In this document: positions 58,266 through 64,000 of the stretch, piece by piece
How positions within the stretch are numbered: position 1 is the first letter of the stretch
How the letters are laid out: each line of letters starts with the position of its first letter
Source: Hymenobacter cheonanensis
GTDB taxonomy: Bacteria; Bacteroidota; Bacteroidia; Cytophagales; Hymenobacteraceae
DNA length: 64,000 nucleotides
NCBI RefSeq assembly: GCF_030581075.1
Contig: NZ_JAUQSW010000013.1
Coordinates: forward strand, 62,001 to 126,000
Direction: 5' to 3'
Notes under the pieces: model-generated
The model's database searches: none
Told to the model about the DNA's origin: nothing
Seen by the model: only the letters and a program-made list of their open reading frames with translations
Position numbers and translations under genes: made by a program

Positions 58266-59465
58266 TTAGTCTTTATCTACTTTGAGCATCACGTTGTAGC
58301 CGGCCTTCAGGCGGACTTTGACCAAGCGGATTTTCTTCTGGCCAATGCCTTTCACGGCGCTAACCGCCACGCCTGCCGCGGCCATGGCTGGGTCGGCGCT
58401 CATCGTCATCATGTCGGCCGCACCGAGTCCTTCGGCACCAGCCTGTTTTGCGGCATCGCGGGTAATGGCGCCGGGAATGTGCAGGCCTTCCAGCCCATCC
58501 ACGTCGTACACTTCCAGCGCCGCCGGAAACACACTGTTGCCCGATTTGAGGGTTTCAATGGCAATGCTGAGCCGCTCGCCAGCCAGGCTGCACTTGCCAT
58601 AGATAAAGGTGTTGGCTGGCAGAGAGTGGCCATTGATGACGGCCGACTCGGTGAGGCGCATTTTCACCAGTGAGCCACTGACCACTTCCTGCGATTCGTG
58701 GATGACGGCCGGTAGGGTGTTTCCGTCGCCACCCGTGCCGGTTTCAGCATCAAAGCCCTGAAAAGAGGCCGTGCGCTTGCGCCCCGGCCCGTTGGAGCCC
58801 AGGCGTGACACCACGGCATCATCATCGATGGCCCGCAACCGGGTGGTAGGTTTCTTCTTTTTCGGTAGGGCTGCAACCGTGCGCGGGGCCGCTCCTCCCC
58901 CACCGGCACTGTTCGATTGGGCCAGCAGTGCCGCCATTTGCAGCTGGGCTTTCTGCTCGGCCAGGTCGCGTTCGTGCTGGCTGCGCATTAGCTCCATTTG
59001 TTCCTGCGGGGTGAGGGCCCCTGGGGCTGTTGTGGCAGGGACTACGGTGCCGGGCGCAACTCCGCCGTTCATCTGCGCCTGCTGTGCGGCAATGAGCTGC
59101 TGCTGGGCCTCAACCACCGACTTATCGACGGAGCCGTTGGGTCCCGTCTTGCCATCGGCCCCCACCGCGTAGGAAAGGCCCGAGCCCGAAGTCGTATCGA
59201 GGCGTGCATCGACCAGGCCCCGGTTGCGCAGGGTATCAACCGGGCTGGCGTAGGCTTCGAGCTTGCTGTTGGTAATGGTGCCCTTCTCGGCTTTGGGTAA
59301 GTTGGTGTTGAAGCCGGTTTCGGTGTTCTGCGCTGCCGCCGGCGTGCCCTGGCCGCCCCCGCCCAGGTAGAACATCACGGCCATAAAGGGCACGCCCACC
59401 ACCGGCAGGAAGGTGGCCATCTTGCGGGTGCGGAGAAATTGGGCGTCGTGCGGTTTGGTTTCCAT
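58266..59465 (-). CDS. traM: Conjugative transfer protein TraM
   Basis: 399 residues. One N-terminal membrane segment (MATFLPVVGVPFMAVMFYLGGG, about 16-37), a long Ala/Gln/Pro-rich periplasmic linker (AQQAQMNGG; QHERDLAEQKAQLQMAALLAQ) and a C-terminal VirB10-like domain (VKMRLTESAVINGHSLPANTFIYGKCSLAGERLSIAI; NVMLKVDKD). It bridges inner and outer membranes in the T4SS. Follows TraK by 9 bp; no gene for the small TraL protein lies between them. Confidence 0.92.
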   Translation of the reverse strand: METKPHDAQFLRTRKMATFLPVVGVPFMAVMFYLGGGGQGTPAAAQNTETGFNTNLPKAEKGTITNSKLEAYASPVDTLRNRGLVDARLDTTSGSGLSYAVGADGKTGPNGSVDKSVVEAQQQLIAAQQAQMNGGVAPGTVVPATTAPGALTPQEQMELMRSQHERDLAEQKAQLQMAALLAQSNSAGGGGAAPRTVAALPKKKKPTTRLRAIDDDAVVSRLGSNGPGRKRTASFQGFDAETGTGGDGNTLPAVIHESQEVVSGSLVKMRLTESAVINGHSLPANTFIYGKCSLAGERLSIAIETLKSGNSVFPAALEVYDVDGLEGLHIPGAITRDAAKQAGAEGLGAADMMTMSADPAMAAAGVAVSAVKGIGQKKIRLVKVRLKAGYNVMLKVDKD

Positions 59466-59474
59466 AGGAGCGGG

Positions 59475-60089
59475 TTAGCGGGGCTGGGTGTTCAAATCCT
59501 CGTTCTTCAGCACCCGCCAGTTCTCCATCAGGAAGCCGTGGGGGTTATTTTCCGAGCGGGTCACGTCGCGCAGCGAGCACTCGGAGAAGAAGTTGCGGGT
59601 GGTAACCGAGGTGGCCCGAATGACGCGCTGGTGCCCGTAGCACCGCGCCACCATCGGGCGCGAATTGGTCACTACCACGCTATCCACCGTCATTTCCAGG
59701 CTGATGTTGGCGGCAATCAGGTCGTTATAGAAGCCCTTCTCCTTGAAGTTCTCGTACTGCCGTTTGGCCGAGTTATCAGCCAGGTATAGGGCCTTATTGA
59801 CGTTGCTGTCGATGGCTTTCTGGTCAGGGTCGAGCGTGAAAAACAACTCGTGGAAGCGCGTAACGTGGCTGCGGGCCTCCACCGGCCGGTTAGCCCGTGC
59901 ATCCCGTGCTCCGGCCGTGAGCAGCTGCCCGCCTTCCAGCACGTAAATGCGATTGGCCGCGGCGTTGGTAGTTTGGAAGGCGAAGTAGGCGATGGCGCCA
60001 GCCAGTACCAGCACGGCCACAATGAAGAGCAGCGCCAGGGTTTTGACCTGCTGAAAAGCCGAGTCGATGGTTTTGAGGGAAGCGAACAT
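59475..60089 (-). CDS. traK: Conjugative transfer protein TraK
   Basis: 204 residues from the ATG at 60089 (MFASLKTIDSAFQQVKT). One membrane segment (LALLFIVAVLVLAGAIAYFAF, about 18-38) and a VirB8-like periplasmic domain with SHVTRFHELFFTLDPDQ, KRQYENFKEKGFYNDLI and GHQRVIRATSVTTRNF. VirB8-type proteins nucleate the T4SS core. Adjacent TraJ gene ends 39 bp upstream. Confidence 0.93.
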   Translation of the reverse strand: MFASLKTIDSAFQQVKTLALLFIVAVLVLAGAIAYFAFQTTNAAANRIYVLEGGQLLTAGARDARANRPVEARSHVTRFHELFFTLDPDQKAIDSNVNKALYLADNSAKRQYENFKEKGFYNDLIAANISLEMTVDSVVVTNSRPMVARCYGHQRVIRATSVTTRNFFSECSLRDVTRSENNPHGFLMENWRVLKNEDLNTQPR

Positions 60090-60128
60090 GGGAAAAGGAA
60101 ATGGTGGGAAATGACCGCGCAACCAGGG

Positions 60129-61271
60129 CTAGCCCCGTAGGCGGTTGACGAAGCTGGCCGCCCGCTCGCGCACGGCCGTGCCGGCCCGGTGGCCAGCGGC
60201 CTCACTCCGCGTCATGTTGCTTGAAGCGCCATTGCCGGCCACGGCTTGACCTGCTCCAACTGCCGCCCCCAGGCCCGAAGCGGCCCCGGATACGCCGGCC
60301 GCGCCCGCCCGGCCTGCCGAACCTGCCGCCGCGCCGGCCATGGCCGCCCCACCACTCATGGCCGATTGCATGGCCCGGGCGGCCATGCCGGCCCCGGAGG
60401 CCGCAATCATCATATCGGTGATGAAGGGGATAATCAGGTAGCCCGTGATGGCAATGCACAAAAAGACGAGGTAGCCGAAGTCGGCCGAGTCAACGCCCTG
60501 ATTGGAAGTCAGGCGGGTGATATCACCCTGCAGCATCATTATCTGAAACTGGCCCATGATAGCCCCGAAAATGTTGGCCACGGGCACCCATAGGCTAATG
60601 GTGATGAATTGCCCCAGCCATTTGGGAATGGAATTGCCGAAGCCCGGGAAGATGGCCAACCCAAAAGTGAGCGGCCCCAGCACCGACAGGACGATGAGCA
60701 GGAAGGTGGCCAGCACGTTGATAAGCAGCCGGGCCGCCACGTGGAACAGCTCCAGCGTATTCTTCATCCACTCGCGGAAGTTCTGATTCACGTCGTACTT
60801 GAGCTTGTCGAACGAGAGCGACAGCTGCTGCCCCATGTTCATCATGCCCAGTTCGTCGAGCCGCTTCTCATAAGCCTCGTCCGTGGCGAAGTACTTGTTT
60901 TCGGGTCGGGCGGCTAACAAGGCTTTTTTCTGGTCCTGCAAAGCGGTTATCTGGGTGGTCTGGTCCACTCGCACCGAGTCCGTGCTCGATGCCAGCGCGC
61001 CGGTGATGCCGCGCAGGCCGCCGAGCAGCTGCGGAAACAGCAGGATGGCCAGCCCAATTAGAAATGGGCGCAGCAACGGATACAGGTCGATAGGCTCGGC
61101 GCGGGCAATGTGGCCCCACACCCGGGAGCTGATGAAAATGAGGGCTCCCACCCCGCCCACGGCCCGGCCCAGGGTCACGAACTGCGCCACCAGGGGCAGC
61201 ATGGAATCATAAAGCCGGCTAAGCATATGCTCCATTTCGAGCATTTGCGCGGTGATGGAATTCATTTCCAT
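60129..61271 (-). CDS. traJ: Conjugative transfer protein TraJ (VirB6-like)
   Basis: 380 residues with about six to seven membrane segments (GALIFISSRVWGHIARAE; FLIGLAILLFPQLLGGL; LLINVLATFLLIVLSVLGPLTFGLAIFPGF; LVFLCIAITGYLIIPFI). Ends in a Gly/Ala-rich cytosolic tail (GGAAMAGAAAGSAGRAGAAG) and a basic end. TraJ is the polytopic channel component comparable to VirB6. The start MEMNSITAQMLEMEH precedes a soluble N-terminal helix. Confidence 0.92.
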   Translation of the reverse strand: MEMNSITAQMLEMEHMLSRLYDSMLPLVAQFVTLGRAVGGVGALIFISSRVWGHIARAEPIDLYPLLRPFLIGLAILLFPQLLGGLRGITGALASSTDSVRVDQTTQITALQDQKKALLAARPENKYFATDEAYEKRLDELGMMNMGQQLSLSFDKLKYDVNQNFREWMKNTLELFHVAARLLINVLATFLLIVLSVLGPLTFGLAIFPGFGNSIPKWLGQFITISLWVPVANIFGAIMGQFQIMMLQGDITRLTSNQGVDSADFGYLVFLCIAITGYLIIPFITDMMIAASGAGMAARAMQSAMSGGAAMAGAAAGSAGRAGAAGVSGAASGLGAAVGAGQAVAGNGASSNMTRSEAAGHRAGTAVRERAASFVNRLRG

Positions 61272-61311
61272 AGTCGGGTGGGTTGGGGGCTAGTGGATGA
61301 AAGCGAAAGGG

Positions 61312-61962
61312 CTACTGCTTGGCGCCCACGAGGGTGAGCACCGACGCCCGGTCCTGAATAGCCTGCTGCTGGGATAGGGCCACAGCGCGGCATTTATTGG
61401 TGTAATAGGTCATCAGGTATTGCTGCTGCTGCATCTTGTCGCCAATCTTGTTGATGAACTTGATGCGCTGCGGGTCCGTCATTTCCGCCCGGTTCGTGGT
61501 CATAATGGTGGCCAGCTCGCCAATCAGGGCCACGTTTTCCTGCAGCAGTACTTGGTACACCTGCGCCGCTTCGGTTACCTGATTGGGGGAGAGGCCGCGC
61601 CCGCGCAGGTCGGCCACACCCGAGCTGAACTGCGAAATCATTGAGGCCTGCGCGGCGTAGATTTCCCGCACCCGGCGGTAGTTGCGCACCCCCGCGCTTA
61701 TCTGTAGCAAACTGCTGTACCACTGCGCGTGCAGGGCCTGCGTCTGGTCCACGATGCCCTTAATCTTGCCGCTTACCACCTGCATATCGCCGGCCAGGGC
61801 CTTGCCCCGCCCCAGCAGCGTGGTCGATACGCCCTGGTGCACAATCTGCTTGCGCGAGCTGGATTCGGCGATGGGCGCGGAAATAACGGCCGGAGCTTGG
61901 GCAAAACTCTGCTGCGCGCTCAGCCCTAGGCCAAGCAACAACATGGTGATGGATGCTTTCAT
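61312..61962 (-). CDS. TraI-like conjugative transfer protein (copy 2)
   Basis: 216 residues with signal peptide (LGLGLSAQQSFAQA). Long helices follow: SGKIKGIVDQTQALHAQWYSSLLQI, RNYRRVREIYAAQASMISQ and NKIGDKMQQQQYLMTYY. It shares the YRRVRxIYA and LxLxGA(K/H) ends with the protein at 61977. It is thus a tandem paralogue of the DUF4141-type TraI, a secreted VirB5-like component in this system (inference). Gap to the copy upstream is 14 bp. Confidence 0.82.
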   Translation of the reverse strand: MKASITMLLLGLGLSAQQSFAQAPAVISAPIAESSSRKQIVHQGVSTTLLGRGKALAGDMQVVSGKIKGIVDQTQALHAQWYSSLLQISAGVRNYRRVREIYAAQASMISQFSSGVADLRGRGLSPNQVTEAAQVYQVLLQENVALIGELATIMTTNRAEMTDPQRIKFINKIGDKMQQQQYLMTYYTNKCRAVALSQQQAIQDRASVLTLVGAKQ

Positions 61963-61976
61963 CAGAAGAGGAAGGG

Positions 61977-62624
61977 CTAGTGCGCGCCCATGAGGCTGAG
62001 CAGCGCCTGGTGGTCCTGCTCAACCTGTTGGGCCGTTTTGAGCACCATCATGTTGCGCCGGGTGAAGTAGTTGACCAGGCCCAGCTGGTCCGTGATTTTG
62101 GCGTCCAGCGTGTCGATGAACTCCATCCGCTCCGCGTCGGTCATCTTGAGCATGGACGGGCTGGTGATGGTGGCCAGGTCAGACACGGTGTTGGCTCCTT
62201 CGGCCAGCATCTTCGTGTAGATGGACACCATCTCCGTCAGCTGGGCCGGCGTGATGTAGCGCGAGGTGCGCAACACGTTGATAGCCGAGGAGTAGGTCGA
62301 GATAATCTGGGTTTGCTTGGCGTAAATGGCACGCACCCGGCGGTAGTCGCGCACCGCGCTGCTCACTTTCAGCAGCCCGTCGTACCAGGCCTTGTGCTGC
62401 TCCATGTTCTTGAGCGAATAGGTCTTGGTCAGCTCCTGTTCTTTCACGCCCAGGGCCACCAGCTTGTTGGCTGCCGATTCCAGCCCCTTCATGGTGTTCT
62501 GCAGGCCGGTTTGTACGCCGCTTTGCACTTCCAATACCGGGGCCGTTACTACCAGCTGGGCCGACGCTTTTGAGGCGTTGAGGCCCAGCAGCGCCAGGCT
62601 GAGGATGCCAATCTTCGTTTTCAT
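61977..62624 (-). CDS. traI: TraI-like conjugative transfer protein (copy 1, DUF4141)
   Basis: 215 residues; signal peptide (SLALLGLNASKASAQL). Helical protein: LKVSSAVRDYRRVRAIYAKQTQIISTY, TDAERMEFIDTLDAKITDQLGLVNYF, and VEQDHQALLSLMGAH. Length and order (before TraJ, after TraG) match Bacteroidetes TraI. The two tandem copies differ in most positions but share the helical pattern, so they are old paralogues. Transfer gene, predicted periplasmic or extracellular. Confidence 0.85.
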   Translation of the reverse strand: MKTKIGILSLALLGLNASKASAQLVVTAPVLEVQSGVQTGLQNTMKGLESAANKLVALGVKEQELTKTYSLKNMEQHKAWYDGLLKVSSAVRDYRRVRAIYAKQTQIISTYSSAINVLRTSRYITPAQLTEMVSIYTKMLAEGANTVSDLATITSPSMLKMTDAERMEFIDTLDAKITDQLGLVNYFTRRNMMVLKTAQQVEQDHQALLSLMGAH

Positions 62625-62654
62625 ATGGAAGGCAAGTGATTGACAGAGAAGACG

Positions 62655-63218
62655 CTAAAGTGTCCGCGTGTAGGGGTGCTCCAGGTACATCATGTGCCGC
62701 TCAGCCGCGAAGCGCACCCGGCCGATACCAGAATCCACGCTCTGTAGCGTCGGCAGCGCCTGGGTGGCCGTCACGTTGGGCTCCTGGGTGAGCGGCAGCA
62801 GCATTTTCATGGCTTCTTCGCACTGCGGCGTAAAGCCGTTCCAAGTGACCACATCTTCGGGCTTCACGCGATTCATGCCCCGCGAGCGGACTACCGTGCG
62901 CAGCACGTAGCGGTAGCGCTTCCAGATGTTGGCCACCACGGGGTGCTCCTTCACCGCACCGTTCAGGTCGCTGGTCTCCCAGGTATTCACGGCCTGCGCG
63001 AAAGACCGGGCGGCGGTGATGTCAGCTTTTTCGGCTTTGGGAGCCGACGCTAAGCTATCGGCAAACGCCACGGCGGCCACGGCCACGGGGGAGGTGGAAA
63101 CGGTTGGAGGAGCTGTTTCGACGGCTCTATTGTCCATCGCCGTCGTAGCCTTGTCGGAGCCGCAGCCAATTAGCAAAGTGGCCAAGCCTAGTATTGGAAG
63201 CGTGATTTTCGTTTTCAT
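62655..63218 (-). CDS. Hypothetical lipoprotein in the tra operon
   Basis: 187 residues, lipobox LLIG-C19. A Thr/Pro/Val linker follows, then a helical domain (KADITAARSFAQAVNTWETSDLNGAV; VANIWKRYRYVLRTVVRSRGMNRV; CEEAMKMLLPLTQEP). No family recognised. It lies 30 bp after TraG and 30 bp before TraI on the same strand. Likely an outer-membrane-anchored accessory of the mating apparatus. Confidence 0.75.
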   Translation of the reverse strand: MKTKITLPILGLATLLIGCGSDKATTAMDNRAVETAPPTVSTSPVAVAAVAFADSLASAPKAEKADITAARSFAQAVNTWETSDLNGAVKEHPVVANIWKRYRYVLRTVVRSRGMNRVKPEDVVTWNGFTPQCEEAMKMLLPLTQEPNVTATQALPTLQSVDSGIGRVRFAAERHMMYLEHPYTRTL

Positions 63219-63248
63219 GATTTTTCCCTTTGGTTGAAATCAGCCGCC

Positions 63249-64000
63249 CTACCCTTCGCGCAGCTCATTGGCGAAAAGCTTGATGGCCGTGGGCATGTCG
63301 CCGGTCTGCTTGAGCTTCTCAAACAGCCGCACTTTCTCGGTTTCCTCGGTGGTGTAGGTCACGTATTCTTCCTTGGACACCTCGATGGCGTACACTTTCG
63401 ACACGACCCCACCCAGGCTGATGAATACCTCCGTGTAGCGGCCCCGCGTGGCTTTGTTGTCGCGGTTGATGCTCAGCACCAGGTCTTTTTCCTTGGGCGT
63501 GAGCGAGAGCAGCGCCTGAATCTCATCGAAGCGGTTGATGAACTTGCGCTGGTCGAGCAGAATCTTGCAGTCCGAGTTGTTGATGATGGCATCCTTGACA
63601 ATCTCGTTGCCGATGATGTCGTCGATTTCCTGCGTCACCACGATGGCCTCGCCGAAAAATTTGCGCACCGTCTTAAAGAGATACTTGATGTAGGCGGCCA
63701 TGCCCGGCGTAGTCAGCGCCTTCCAGGCTTCCTCAATCAGAATCATTTTCCGCACCCCCTTCAGCTTGCGCATCTTGGAGATGAAGGTTTCCATGATAAT
63801 GAGCGTGACCACCGGAAACAGGATGGGGTGGTCCTTGATGTTGTCCAGCTCGAACACGATGAAGGGGGCCTGCACCAGGTCCAACTCCTTCTCGGAGTTG
63901 AGCAGGTAGTCGTACTCGCCGCCCCGGTAGTAGGGCTTGAGCACGTAGATGAAGTTATCGATGTCGAAATCCTTCTCCCGGACCTTTTCCTCTTCCAGAA
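63249..64000 (-). CDS. traG: Conjugation ATPase TraG (VirB4-like), C-terminal part (cut by window edge)
   Basis: C-terminal 250 residues of the TraG ATPase that powers the T4SS; the frame stays open through 64000. Walker B-like MILIEEAWKAL, then AAYIKYLFKTVRKFFGEAIVVTQEIDDIIGN (VirB4 motif D/E region) and SDCKILLDQRKFINRF, typical of Bacteroidetes TraG. The stop at 63249 precedes the lipoprotein gene. Walker A lies beyond the window. Confidence 0.94.
   Translation of the reverse strand, partial: LEEEKVREKDFDIDNFIYVLKPYYRGGEYDYLLNSEKELDLVQAPFIVFELDNIKDHPILFPVVTLIIMETFISKMRKLKGVRKMILIEEAWKALTTPGMAAYIKYLFKTVRKFFGEAIVVTQEIDDIIGNEIVKDAIINNSDCKILLDQRKFINRFDEIQALLSLTPKEKDLVLSINRDNKATRGRYTEVFISLGGVVSKVYAIEVSKEEYVTYTTEETEKVRLFEKLKQTGDMPTAIKLFANELREG

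Overview
The window looks like a piece of a GC-rich Bacteroidota genome, most like Hymenobacter or a relative (inference). The signs are Bacteroidetes-type conjugation genes (TraG, TraI, TraJ, TraK, TraM, TraN), few recognisable Shine-Dalgarno sequences, and DUF305, DUF6428, DUF6922 and DUF4942 families. It reads as accessory DNA, either an integrative conjugative element or a conjugative plasmid, loaded with resistance cargo. No rRNA, tRNA, CRISPR array or intact insertion sequence was seen.

Layout. (1) 1-10857, mostly minus strand: a cut-off cytochrome c oxidase subunit I, an AraC regulator, then a sulfur-oxyanion cluster: lipoprotein, AcfC-like and ModA-like binding proteins, DsrE-like protein, TsdA-like dihaem cytochrome c and YeiH-type exporter. 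Two LysR genes (one lacking its DNA-binding domain) and two paralogous small acidic proteins follow. Four copies of one operator-like motif (TTAT-N5-ATAACC-N4-GTTATG) sit upstream of four of these minus-strand genes. (2) 10944-18936, mostly plus strand: a CaCA antiporter and phosphoglycerate mutase, then a fluoride-resistance operon headed by a fluoride riboswitch (eriC-F, PAP2 phosphatase, hypothetical, enolase, crcB, two DUF190 genes). (3) 19057-20777: an AbiE-type toxin-antitoxin pair.

(4) 21070-33161, minus strand: a large copper/heavy-metal region with copper storage protein, HMA chaperone, DUF305 proteins, an AraC regulator with a decayed metal-binding domain, a CBA-type RND efflux system and several periplasmic metal-binding proteins. 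(5) 33542-37746: a putative defence cluster (trypsin-like protease, GmrSD-like DUF262/HNH protein, putative nuclease). (6) 37913-44996, plus strand: CopA, cupredoxin-like protein, AraC regulator with an intact CxxC domain, a PD-(D/E)xK-like orphan, DUF305 lipoprotein and DUF4396 protein. An 11-base motif, AAATTATGCAA, recurs upstream of copA, the DUF305 gene and the DUF4396 gene, with a fourth copy at 33347. (7) 45094-47202: a two-gene pair of putative nucleases.

(8) 47232-51359, minus strand: an extended ars operon (hypothetical, arsR, DUF6428, metallophosphatase, arsN, acr3, arsC) behind a 43-bp near-palindrome. (9) 51883-64000: the conjugative backbone, with a DUF4942 methyltransferase, a VbhA/Fic-like pair, a DUF6922/AbiEii pair and, on the minus strand, traN-traM-traK-traJ-traI-like-traI-like-lipoprotein-traG (cut by the window end). 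The two toxin-like proteins end in nearly the same basic tail, which may mark them for the element's secretion channel.
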